A program made the translations under genes and the position numbers. The notes under the pieces are model-generated. The model did no database searches. It was given only the letters and a program-made list of their open reading frames with translations, and was not told where the DNA came from. This document shows positions 1 to 7,887 of a DNA stretch of 55,385 nucleotides, one piece after another. Every line of letters begins with the position of its first letter. Positions within the stretch are counted from its first letter, which is position 1. Origin of the DNA: Hyphomicrobiales bacterium (GTDB lineage: Bacteria > Pseudomonadota > Alphaproteobacteria > Rhizobiales > Rhizobiaceae); assembly GCA_021775455.1 (NCBI GenBank), contig JAJFHU010000029.1, forward strand, positions 1 to 55,385. The letters are read 5' to 3'.

Positions 1-303
1 CCTACCGCTGATATTGTCCTGTCAGGCGCATATTGCCGGTCAAACAAAGTCAATTACAAAGATATCCGAAAAATTGCGAAACTCGTCGCCACAACAACAA
101 TCAATGAAACAGAAAGACTACTTTCCACACAGCCTCCGGACTTTGCAACCAGTCCAGAATTGCAAACTATCGAAGCCACGACACTTACGGCACGTCTGCT
201 ATGTGCTGCCAAAAGCGGGCATGCAGCAATTCAAGCCAGCGTCAGCTTCGAAACTATTCCGTTGAAAAACTCGGCTGATTGTTTGCTTTGGATAGGCATT
301 TGA
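1..303 (+). CDS. C-terminal part of an unidentified protein, cut by the window edge
   Basis: Frame 1 is open from the first base to a TGA at 301-303, giving 100 codons without a stop. The frame contains no ATG, so the start must lie outside the window. The composition looks like protein (mixed hydrophobic and polar, few rare residues), and the last stretch reads AAIQASVSFETI. A competing frame from base 14 overlaps it but has a basic, low-complexity composition typical of a shadow. I do not recognise the family and give no function. Followed by about 290 bp without an obvious gene before the MFS gene. Confidence 0.45.
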   Translation, partial: PTADIVLSGAYCRSNKVNYKDIRKIAKLVATTTINETERLLSTQPPDFATSPELQTIEATTLTARLLCAAKSGHAAIQASVSFETIPLKNSADCLLWIGI

Positions 304-592
304 ATGAGTGCGACCTTCGCTTTTGCACCTGTTATGCGCTGAAGCTTGGTGTTGGAATCAGTTTTCGCTCCAGATTTTCCGATAGCCGACATTCGCCATC
401 CAGATACTAGACTACATTCATACAGCAAATTCATCTGGCAATTTCTAGCCTGATAGAAGTAACAATTGATCGTTTTACAACAACTCCGATTGTTGGATGT
501 ACCATCACCAGAAAACGACCAGTCAGTCGCAAACAAAGAAGCAGGCAAAGTTCACTCTTGCCAAACTGGCATACAACACACTGGGACTTTCT

Positions 593-1828
593 ATGCGTCG
601 CGCACTATTAGATAACTGGACACTTTTTCTTGGCATGGCCATGTTGATGGTCGCCAATGGGCTGCTAGTTACCCTTTTGTCTATCAGGGGGGCAGAGCTG
701 GGGTTTTCACCGCTAACCATTTCAATCATGCAGGCATGTTATCCCGTGGGGGCACTGATTGGTACGATTACAGTGCCTAAATTGGTTGAAAAAGTTGGCC
801 ATATTCGAGTGTTTTCAGCGCTTGCCTCAATGGTCTCGGTAGCGGCGATCATCCACCTGTTAACAAGCGATCCCATGAGTTGGAGTGGAATGCGATTCCT
901 AGCTGGTGTCTGCTTTCCCGGTCTTTATGTTGTCACCGAAAGTTGGCTGAACGCAAAGAGTGAAAATCGTATTAGGGCGCAGGTTTTATCAATATATTTC
1001 ATTATCCAGACACTGGGACCGGCGGCTGGTACAGCGCTGGTTGGTTTTCCAGATCCGACCGGCAATCTGATGTTCGGGATTGTCTCGATACTGATATCAG
1101 TTTCTATTGTTCCGTTACTCCTGTCTGGTATCCATGCACCTGAATTTACCGCTCCGGACCGCATGACTGTGATCAAACTTTACCGAGTTTCGCCCATGGC
1201 AGTGACGGGTATTACGCTGATGAGCATAGGTGTCTCGGCGTGGTTTATCGCACTGCCGCTTTATGCTCTTAACCAGGGATTCTCTGCTGCCCAGGCATCG
1301 GGGGCTTTGGTCGTCGCAATGATTGCAGCCGGAGTTGTTCAGTTTCCCATAGGTTGGATTTCAGACAAGACCGACAGGCGCAACGTTGTAATCTGGCTAT
1401 GCGTAATATCAGCATTTACAGCGGGCTGGCTTACGATTGACGACTCGCAGATCGTAATCGGATTTGCGGTGATTGCTGCCATGACATTACCTGTTTATTC
1501 AATCCTAGCAGCACACGCCAATGACCAGTTACTGCCCGCACAGGTGGTGCCAGCGAGCGGTACAATGGTGTTTCTACTACAACTTGGCCAGGTTTTTGGC
1601 ATGTTGCTGGGACCAAATGCCATTTTCCTGGCTGACGGACGTGGATTGCAGATACTGATTTGCCTCATCAGTATTGGTGTCGCCCTATTTGCCGTGGCTC
1701 GCCGTGTTACCAAGGAGGCACCAGAAGAAACCGGCGAAGCACAGGCAATCGGTGTTATCGGCGTTGCGCAACCGGGTAACTTACATGCTCAGGCATTAGC
1801 AGTAGCAGATGAGACCATTGATGAATAA
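593..1828 (+). CDS. MFS transporter (YcaD-like group)
   Basis: A 411-residue inner-membrane protein with about 12 hydrophobic segments. It begins with a membrane-entry segment after MRRALLDNWTLFLG and has the MFS loop-type segment PIGWISDKTDRR between TM8 and TM9. The motif VVTESWLNAK in the TM4-TM5 region is typical of the YcaD/UMF-like MFS group, and the second MFS protein of this window (48309-49538) has the equivalent VIESWLQSK. I chose the ATG at 593 rather than an upstream ATG at 497, because the 32 extra residues are hydrophilic and basic. The acidic, alanine-rich tail after the last helix is unusual in length. The substrate is unknown. It stands alone, with no clear operon partner. 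Confidence 0.85.
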   Translation: MRRALLDNWTLFLGMAMLMVANGLLVTLLSIRGAELGFSPLTISIMQACYPVGALIGTITVPKLVEKVGHIRVFSALASMVSVAAIIHLLTSDPMSWSGMRFLAGVCFPGLYVVTESWLNAKSENRIRAQVLSIYFIIQTLGPAAGTALVGFPDPTGNLMFGIVSILISVSIVPLLLSGIHAPEFTAPDRMTVIKLYRVSPMAVTGITLMSIGVSAWFIALPLYALNQGFSAAQASGALVVAMIAAGVVQFPIGWISDKTDRRNVVIWLCVISAFTAGWLTIDDSQIVIGFAVIAAMTLPVYSILAAHANDQLLPAQVVPASGTMVFLLQLGQVFGMLLGPNAIFLADGRGLQILICLISIGVALFAVARRVTKEAPEETGEAQAIGVIGVAQPGNLHAQALAVADETIDE

Positions 1829-2070
1829 TCGTGCTCACGGCCCTTAGCTGCCGTTCGGTCAGATCAGCTTTCTCAAACCAAATTTCCCCCGAGCAGACAT
1901 TCGCCCTTATGAAAGTGGAATCTGCACCTCAAGGCCTGTTATGCGAACTTAGCGGAGTTTAGTGATACCAAGCCAAACGTCCGATTCGGGGTAATTTCCC
2001 AGTTTTAAATCAGTGGTGTTATGCTTCTCATTACTCTTTTGCGAAGTAGGATTAAGAATTGGACTACGCT

Positions 2071-3069
2071 CTATGTCCGAGTCTTACGATAGTTCGCCGG
2101 TGTTGTCCCAAGCCATCGTTTGAACGCTCGGGTGAAGGAGCTTTGCTCAGAAAAACCTGTTAGAAACGCAACATCAGCTAACGAATATTGCTCGTCCTTT
2201 AGCAATCCTTCTGCAAGCTCGCGTCGTGTATTTTCAGTCAACATTTGGAAACTCAAACCATGTTCAGAAAGCCGCCGATGGAAAGACCTTGCGCTCATAC
2301 CTAAACCTTTCGCAACATCAGCCACCCGCGGTGAGCCTTCGCTCAACGCTTGCGCAATCGCGTCTTTCGCCTTTCCAACCACCGGTGGAAGCGTTGCGAT
2401 TTTGGCAAGCTGGTTGTCGAGGTCTGATGTCAAATATTTCGAGATGCCCTCATCGCCGAGAATGTTTCGTCGTTCGCTGTCCTCATGAGAAATGAGGACA
2501 GCGTCGAGGTCAGCAGCGAAGGTGACTGGGCATCCGAACCACGCCTCGTGGAACGCCTTCGACTTTGGCTCCCTGTGTTTGACAAAGACTTCGAGTGGAT
2601 TGAACTGAACCGGGCAGACTTGCCGCGACAGAGACACGGCACTTGCAAGCGTGGCTTCATTAGACAATCGCAAACCCAGCCGTCGCTCGCCCTCCCGATG
2701 CAGGATGAAGAATACTCCGCGCGAGTGTTGTCGAAGCTCGTAAGTAACAACACCGGTCCAAATCCGTGCATAGCGCTCGATACGCGAGCAGGAACCCATA
2801 AGGGTTGGCGCTGCCTTCCATGCAAGTCCAAGTGCACCGTATTCATCGCACCGCATGGAGGCACCGACATGAACTGGAAGTTCAGTCACGTCGATCTGCT
2901 CGGCCATGCCTTCGAGCATCTCGTAGTAAATGTTTGCTGGGATCATGACTTTCGGATCCCACGGTGCATCTGGATCAATGCCCGCGCCTTCCAACGTCTT
3001 CCGCTGATCTATGCCTGCTCCGGCAGCAGCAACCATCTTCCGTGCGAATAGAGACGTTACATAAGCCAT
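2071..3069 (-). CDS. AraC-family transcriptional regulator
   Basis: A 332-residue DNA-binding protein. Residues about 20-210 match the arabinose-binding-like sensor domain found in OruR/ArgR-type AraC proteins (segments such as GALGLAWKAAPTLMGSCSR). The last 100 residues hold the double helix-turn-helix (GLGMSARSFHRRLSEHG, then LADVAFLTGFSEQSSFTRAF with the conserved GFSEQSSFTRAFKRW signature). It is divergent from the NmrA-like gene at 3246, with a 176 bp shared promoter region, so it probably controls the 3246-5239 redox genes. The ligand is unknown. Confidence 0.9.
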   Translation of the reverse strand: MAYVTSLFARKMVAAAGAGIDQRKTLEGAGIDPDAPWDPKVMIPANIYYEMLEGMAEQIDVTELPVHVGASMRCDEYGALGLAWKAAPTLMGSCSRIERYARIWTGVVTYELRQHSRGVFFILHREGERRLGLRLSNEATLASAVSLSRQVCPVQFNPLEVFVKHREPKSKAFHEAWFGCPVTFAADLDAVLISHEDSERRNILGDEGISKYLTSDLDNQLAKIATLPPVVGKAKDAIAQALSEGSPRVADVAKGLGMSARSFHRRLSEHGLSFQMLTENTRRELAEGLLKDEQYSLADVAFLTGFSEQSSFTRAFKRWLGTTPANYRKTRT

Positions 3070-3245
3070 GACCGAAGCTCGTTGGTTGGTCGATACGTGT
3101 ACATTTATTCATGATAACGCGTTCATATCCACCTGTCACAGGAGGCAATTGGCACGTTTGGTCAAAACTCTGGCAATCGCGGTCAATATTCTAATCCCCC
3201 GTCCCGACTACTTCTCTGTCATCGCATTCAGCAAGGAGTAGACCC

Positions 3246-4073
3246 ATGCAATCACAACCAATCCTCGTCGTCGGTGCCACCGGTAAGACCGGTTCACGCG
3301 TTGCCTCCAAGTTGGAGGAGAAGGGTGTAAGTGTCCGGCGAGGATCGCGCAATGCTGAAATCCAATTTGACTGGGAAATCCCTGCCACTTGGGCACCAAC
3401 GCTGCAGGGCGTGACCAAAGCCTACGTTACCTACTTTCCTGATCTTGCCTTTCCGGGTGCCGTTGAGAAACTGGAAGCTTTCACTAAAGTGGCTGCTGCA
3501 AGCGGCTTAAAACATATCGTTCTTCTCTCCGGTCGCGGTGAGCATCATGCCCGTCTGGGTGAAGCAGTCGTACAGGCTTCGGGTTTGGATTTCACACTCG
3601 TCCGTGCTTCATGGTTTGCACAGAATTTCAGCGAAGGATATCTGCGCGACCCGATTCTCGCCGGTGTGCTGCCCATGCCTGGCGGCGATATTCGCGAGCC
3701 GATAATTGACATCGACGACATCGCTGATGTGGTCGTGGCGGCGCTCACGGAAGATCATCATAGAGGGCAACTTTATGAAGTCACTGGCCCCCGGCTTTTG
3801 AGTTTTGCTGATATGTCAAAGATTCTGACTGCTAAGATCGGTCGCCCTATCCAGCATATCCCAATTACGTTTGAAGACTTCCACGCCAATGTAGCGCAGG
3901 CCGGTGGTGACTTTGTTGCTGACGTATTTACTGCAATTGCTCGTGAAACGCTCGACGGCCGCAATGCCAAAATCTGCGATGGCATTGAACGGGCTCTTAG
4001 CCGTAGACCACGGAACTTTGCCGACTTCGCAGCTGCGGCAGCCTCCCGGGGCGTTTGGTCTGCCGCAGCCTGA
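3246..4073 (+). CDS. NmrA-like NAD(P)-binding oxidoreductase
   Basis: A 275-residue soluble Rossmann protein. The N-terminus LVVGATGKTGSRVASKL carries the GATGxTG dinucleotide-binding motif of NmrA/atypical SDR proteins. Such proteins act as redox-dependent reductases or as NAD(P)-sensing regulators. Residues about 95-125 hold IVLLSGRGEHHARLGEA and a family-typical TLVRASWFAQNF segment. The start is well supported by an AAGGAG Shine-Dalgarno sequence 8 nt upstream. It is the first gene of a three-gene set (FMN reductase 35 bp downstream, then a DUF1772 protein) opposite an AraC regulator. This arrangement fits an inducible quinone or xenobiotic detoxification unit, but the substrate is not evident. 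Confidence 0.88.
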   Translation: MQSQPILVVGATGKTGSRVASKLEEKGVSVRRGSRNAEIQFDWEIPATWAPTLQGVTKAYVTYFPDLAFPGAVEKLEAFTKVAAASGLKHIVLLSGRGEHHARLGEAVVQASGLDFTLVRASWFAQNFSEGYLRDPILAGVLPMPGGDIREPIIDIDDIADVVVAALTEDHHRGQLYEVTGPRLLSFADMSKILTAKIGRPIQHIPITFEDFHANVAQAGGDFVADVFTAIARETLDGRNAKICDGIERALSRRPRNFADFAAAAASRGVWSAAA

Positions 4074-4108
4074 TACAGAAACCTTCCAGTAAAGATCGGA
4101 GAATACCC

Positions 4109-4696
4109 ATGCAAATTCTAGCTTTCGGTGCAAGCAACAGCAGAAATTCTATCAACAAAGCCCTGGCGCGTTTCACTGCGACACTGGTCCCCAATGCCGA
4201 TATCGAGGTCTTGGATCTGAATGATTTCGACCTGCCTATCTTTAGTGAAGATATTGAGAAAGAGATTGGACAACCCAAAGCAGCGAAGGAATTTTTTGAG
4301 AAAATTGGTTCCGCTGACGGGTTGATCGTATCATTTGCAGAACACAATGGATCCTATTCCGCCGCCTACAAGAACCTCTTCGATTGGGCGAGCCGGATTG
4401 ATCAAAAGGTATTCCAAGGCAAGCCGACGATCTACCTTGCGACCTCTCCTGGCCCGGGTGGTGCGGGGAGTGTATTAGCCTCAGCGAAAGGCTCGGCCCA
4501 GTTCTTCGGGGTGGATCTAAAGGCGGCTGTTTCCGTTGCCAATTTTTATGATGTTTTTGATGCTGAAACTGGGCGCATCACGGAGCCGAACGCGTTGGTA
4601 GACCTGAGTTCCGCCGCCAAGGCTCTTGCCTTACAAGATGTTCCAGTACTTGGAACCCAACCGAGTAAGCCTTATCAAATTATGCAGGGTGCCTGA
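4109..4696 (+). CDS. NADPH-dependent FMN reductase-like flavoprotein
   Basis: A 195-residue flavodoxin-like fold. The FMN phosphate-binding loop is ASNSRNSINKALA (GSxRxxSxN type) at residues about 7-19. The second flavin loop is EHNGSYSAAYKNLFDW near residue 80, matching the family's PEYNxSxPxxLKNAxD motif. The family reduces FMN, azo dyes or quinones with NADPH. I chose the ATG at 4109, which begins the first beta strand (MQILAFGAS) and is preceded by a GGAG at 4098-4101. It is cotranscribed with its neighbours by spacing (35 bp upstream, 33 bp downstream). Confidence 0.87.
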   Translation: MQILAFGASNSRNSINKALARFTATLVPNADIEVLDLNDFDLPIFSEDIEKEIGQPKAAKEFFEKIGSADGLIVSFAEHNGSYSAAYKNLFDWASRIDQKVFQGKPTIYLATSPGPGGAGSVLASAKGSAQFFGVDLKAAVSVANFYDVFDAETGRITEPNALVDLSSAAKALALQDVPVLGTQPSKPYQIMQGA

Positions 4697-4729
4697 AAAC
4701 ACCTCGCCACCGCTTAGAAAGGAAACGAA

Positions 4730-5239
4730 ATGTCGACCTGGTTTTTCTTGCTTACGCAATTTTCAATTATTGCCTATGCCCTATTGGGCGGTGTATTTCT
4801 TGCATTCTCTGATTTCATCATGCGGTCCTTAGCAAAGACCAGCGGCGTTGGCGGTGTGGAGGCCATGCAAGTTATTAATCGCGAAGTCTTACGCTGGGTT
4901 TTCATGGCGCTTTTCATGGGTATGGCTCCGGTGTCGCTGTTGATCGCGCTTTATAGCGGCATTGTTATCGGCGAGACATCAGGTTTGCTGATGATGATGG
5001 CTGGACTTGTCTATTTCATCGGTTGCTTCGGTGTAACCATTTTCTGCAACGTTCCCATGAATGAAGCGCTGGCTGGCATGGATATCAGTCTTGAGGCCAC
5101 CCGAGATTACTGGACAAAAACGTATCTTCCTAAGTGGACGTTCTGGAACACGGTGCGGACGAGCGCCTGCGCGATATCTGCCGGATTGTTGCTTTTTGCT
5201 CTACTTTCGGGGGCAACTCATATGATCTTGCCGATTTAG
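4730..5239 (+). CDS. DUF1772 membrane protein (anthrone-oxygenase-like)
   Basis: A 169-residue protein with four predicted membrane segments (residues about 5-30, 55-80, 85-110 and 140-165). The conserved segments NVPMNEAL and YWTKTYLPKWTFWNTVRT are the DUF1772 signature. Fungal relatives act as anthrone oxygenases; bacterial members are uncharacterised and often sit beside reductases and AraC/TetR regulators, as here. It has a good GAAAGGAAACGAAATG start. It is the last gene of the AraC-linked set. Confidence 0.85.
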   Translation: MSTWFFLLTQFSIIAYALLGGVFLAFSDFIMRSLAKTSGVGGVEAMQVINREVLRWVFMALFMGMAPVSLLIALYSGIVIGETSGLLMMMAGLVYFIGCFGVTIFCNVPMNEALAGMDISLEATRDYWTKTYLPKWTFWNTVRTSACAISAGLLLFALLSGATHMILPI

Positions 5240-5573
5240 GGTGGGGTTAGGTTTTTTATTCGTTTTCAAAAAACAGTAAGCGTGTTGTGGTCCGACTAGC
5301 CATCTCAAAGCGGCCCATTCAATCCAAAAAAGCGAATGGGCAGGTTGGGCTCGGAGTCGTCTTTGCTGTTTCAGAATCAATAACTGATTTGATCGGCGCT
5401 CACGGCCCATACCGGGCATTAAGCGGCACTTGCTAACACCGATCCGAATTTCACCAAAGCGGACAATCGTAGATGGATGGCAGTCAGCTTCTGCAATGCA
5501 TTGGGAAGAATCTATTTTACCTTTTGCATTGAAATTCATCAAATTTGACATCCGTTCTTTGTTTTGCTTATCT
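5240..5573. other. Intergenic region before the SOS mutasome
   Basis: About 330 bp between the DUF1772 stop and the LexA box. No convincing gene is seen. The reverse strand is open over much of it, but the translation is rich in Arg, Cys and Gln, without a ribosome site or recognisable domain. A GCGGACAATCG stretch near 5459 resembles motifs in other gaps of this window (see findings). Confidence 0.5.
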
Positions 5574-5588
5574 GAACAAAACAAGAAC
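5574..5588. promoter_or_regulatory. LexA operator (alphaproteobacterial SOS box) of imuA-imuB-dnaE2
   Basis: GAAC at 5574-5577, seven bases, then GAAC at 5585-5588. This is the exact inverse of the alphaproteobacterial LexA consensus GTTC-N7-GTTC. It ends 12 bp before the imuA start codon at 5601, so bound LexA would block initiation directly. The cassette downstream is a known member of the alphaproteobacterial SOS regulon. Confidence 0.88.
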
Positions 5589-5600
5589 AAATAATCACTC

Positions 5601-6443
5601 ATGTCTCAACGTGCGTACATCATGGAAAGCCTGCGCCAATCCGTTGCCAAAATTGATGGGAGACGGGAGTGTCTCGCCATGGCAACGCATCATGAACGTT
5701 TGAGGATTGGAATTGGTGAGATTGACACGCTGCTGGGAGATCGCATTGCGCTCAACGAATTGCATGAAGTTAGATGCTCGTTTTCACGCGACATCGGTTG
5801 CGCCTGCGGCTTTGTTGTGGCGCTCACGGCACAACTGAAAAGCGCCGGAAAAATTGTCTGGATCACCGAACCTGCCATTGGTGATGCGGGTAGATTGTTC
5901 CCAGATGGTTTGGCGCATTTTGGTTTTGATGCTGAGAGGCTGGTTCAAATCAATCCGCTGCATTTGAACGATGCATTATGGGCTGCTGGTGAAGCAGCAA
6001 GAAATGGCAGCCTTGCAGCGATTGTCTTTCACGTAAAGGGTAATCCAAAGATGTTTGATCTGTCTGTCAGCCGGAAACTGATGCTGCGCGTTCAAAATAG
6101 CGGCAGGCCATTTTTCATACTCAGGCAAGCAGGGCAAGAGGAAGCATCGAGTACGGCTACACGATGGTATGTGCAGCCCGAGCAATCGCTTCCAGACAAC
6201 AACTTTGAAAAGGGTGTGGGGCACATGCGGCTGCGCCTTACCCTTGAAAAGAACCGCAACGGTCAGACGGGACAATGGCTGATTGCATACAACCCACAAT
6301 CAAGGTCCTTTGAACATGCCGCATCAAACACAGCCACAACGCATTCTGGCCTGCCAGTTTACGCACCTTTCCACCGACCGGATCTGTCGGCACAGATGGG
6401 GCAAATTCTGGCGCCTGAACGGGAAAAGCGGCAAACCTCCTGA
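5601..6443 (+). CDS. imuA: ImuA, RecA-like accessory protein of the mutasome
   Basis: A 280-residue protein of the ImuA/SulA-like RecA-fold group. It works with ImuB and DnaE2 in SOS-induced translesion synthesis. Visible family features are GIGEIDTLLGDRIALNELHEV near residue 35, IVWITEPAI and GRLFPDGLAHFGFDAERL in the middle, and MRLRLTLEKNRNGQTGQW near the end. The order imuA-imuB-dnaE2 and the LexA box confirm the call. No strong ribosome site precedes the ATG at 5601; ATGs at 5622 and 5679 are alternatives. Unusually, its last 43 codons overlap the imuB reading frame. Confidence 0.88.
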   Translation: MSQRAYIMESLRQSVAKIDGRRECLAMATHHERLRIGIGEIDTLLGDRIALNELHEVRCSFSRDIGCACGFVVALTAQLKSAGKIVWITEPAIGDAGRLFPDGLAHFGFDAERLVQINPLHLNDALWAAGEAARNGSLAAIVFHVKGNPKMFDLSVSRKLMLRVQNSGRPFFILRQAGQEEASSTATRWYVQPEQSLPDNNFEKGVGHMRLRLTLEKNRNGQTGQWLIAYNPQSRSFEHAASNTATTHSGLPVYAPFHRPDLSAQMGQILAPEREKRQTS

Positions 6444-7887
6444 CAGCGCACCCCTTGTTGTTGTCGATACATTAAAGAACGCAGTTCGTATCGTCGCTCT
6501 GCAGGCTGATAAAAGATTGTCCGGCATCTCCATTGAACAAACCCTGGGAGATGCCCGCGCCATCAATCCTGACATTGATTGTGTTCAACATGATGTGCAC
6601 GCAGATATGAAGCTACTCAAGCAGATTGCCAGATGGTGTGAACGCTATACGCCCTTGGTGGCGCTGAGCGGTAAAGATGGCCTCTTTCTCAATATTACCG
6701 GCTGCGTCCATTTGTTTGGCGGCGAAAAAGCCATGCTTGAGGATATCATGGTACGCTTAAAGGCCCAGGGCTTTGCTGTCAGGCTTGGCATTGCCAATAC
6801 GGCTGGCGCTGCATGGGCTCTATCCCGATACGGCGATTGCATGATTGCGCCTCAAAATGCCCGGGCTTTGCTTGAACCGCTGCCGCTTGATGCGCTGCGG
6901 CTTTCCAAAACAACTGTCAGGGAATTGGCGCAGCTTGGTTTCAAAACCATTGGATGTCTGGCTGACCTTCCACGTGCACCCATTGCTGCTCGTTTTGGTA
7001 ATGAAGTGCTGTTGAGACTGGATCAGGCTCTTGGTCGGGAAGATGAAGCCTTGTCTCCTTTCCAGCCGGCAGCCGAACTGGTTCATGAAAAACGCTTTTC
7101 CGATCCTGTTGTCCATGAAGACGGCATCAGGGCAACCATCCTGATTTTGGCAAAACAACTTGCCCTGCGGCTCGAAGAGCGCGGGCTTGGCATGCGCAAG
7201 TGCAAACTCTTGCTGTTTCGGGCTGACGGGGAAGTAACATTTCTTGAAGTTGAAGCCTCTATTCCGATGCGCGATGCCAAGCGCATTGCTGCCTTGTTTG
7301 ATGAGCGGTTGGCAAACTTGCGCGATGAATGGGATGCGGGATTTGGTTTTGATGTTGTGCAATTGTCCATACTGCGCAGTGAAAGACTGGAGGCCAGGCA
7401 AGAAGACATGATTACAGGATGCCTCTCGCAAGAAAAACTTTCCCGGCTTGTCGATCATCTCTCAGCCCGACTTGGTTCAGACCGGGTGCAGGTTTACCAG
7501 ACAACCGCGACCCATATCCCGGAGCGGAGGTCTTCACTTGCTCCAGCAATGCATAATCAGCCGCAACAAGCTGCAACGGAAAAAACAGATACTGCCATAC
7601 GCCCCATCCTGCTTTTCCCCCGTCCTGAACTTACTGAAGTCATGGCAGAGGTTCCCGAAGGCCCCCCCATCCGCTTTCGCTGGCGCAAGGCGCAATATGA
7701 AGTCACATGCTTTGAAGGTCCGGAGCGCATTGCCTGTGAGTGGTGGAAGGATGGCAGAAACGCGCATACACGGGATTATTTCCGCATCGAGACCAGTGAA
7801 GGGTGCCGCCTTTGGCTGTTCCGGTATGGATTATATGAACGCGAGACTGATGCGCCCAAATGGTATGTGCAGGGGATATTCGCATGA
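6316..7887 (+). CDS. imuB: ImuB, catalytically inactive Y-family polymerase homologue
   Basis: A 523-residue mutasome protein that links DnaE2 to the beta clamp. The N-terminus RILACQFTHLSTDRI aligns with the ImuB opening strand but lacks the metal-binding aspartates of active Y-family polymerases. Family blocks DGLFLNITGCVHLFGGE (residues about 115-131) and LGIANTAGAAWALSRYG follow, and the typical C-terminal WYVQGIFA ends the protein. I chose the ATG at 6316, close to the conserved strand; an in-frame ATG at 6283 is possible. It overlaps imuA by 128 bp in another frame and shares an ATGA with dnaE2. Confidence 0.9.
   Translation: MPHQTQPQRILACQFTHLSTDRICRHRWGKFWRLNGKSGKPPDSAPLVVVDTLKNAVRIVALQADKRLSGISIEQTLGDARAINPDIDCVQHDVHADMKLLKQIARWCERYTPLVALSGKDGLFLNITGCVHLFGGEKAMLEDIMVRLKAQGFAVRLGIANTAGAAWALSRYGDCMIAPQNARALLEPLPLDALRLSKTTVRELAQLGFKTIGCLADLPRAPIAARFGNEVLLRLDQALGREDEALSPFQPAAELVHEKRFSDPVVHEDGIRATILILAKQLALRLEERGLGMRKCKLLLFRADGEVTFLEVEASIPMRDAKRIAALFDERLANLRDEWDAGFGFDVVQLSILRSERLEARQEDMITGCLSQEKLSRLVDHLSARLGSDRVQVYQTTATHIPERRSSLAPAMHNQPQQAATEKTDTAIRPILLFPRPELTEVMAEVPEGPPIRFRWRKAQYEVTCFEGPERIACEWWKDGRNAHTRDYFRIETSEGCRLWLFRYGLYERETDAPKWYVQGIFA

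Noticed and set aside
2485-3051. Long forward open frame (188 codons) opposite the AraC gene
   Set aside because: It is the antisense shadow of a clear AraC-family protein; composition is rich in Cys, Arg and Trp and no domain is visible.
5201-5602. Reverse frame of 133 codons upstream of imuA
   Set aside because: No ribosome site or domain; it would start inside the imuA promoter/LexA box and run into the DUF1772 gene.
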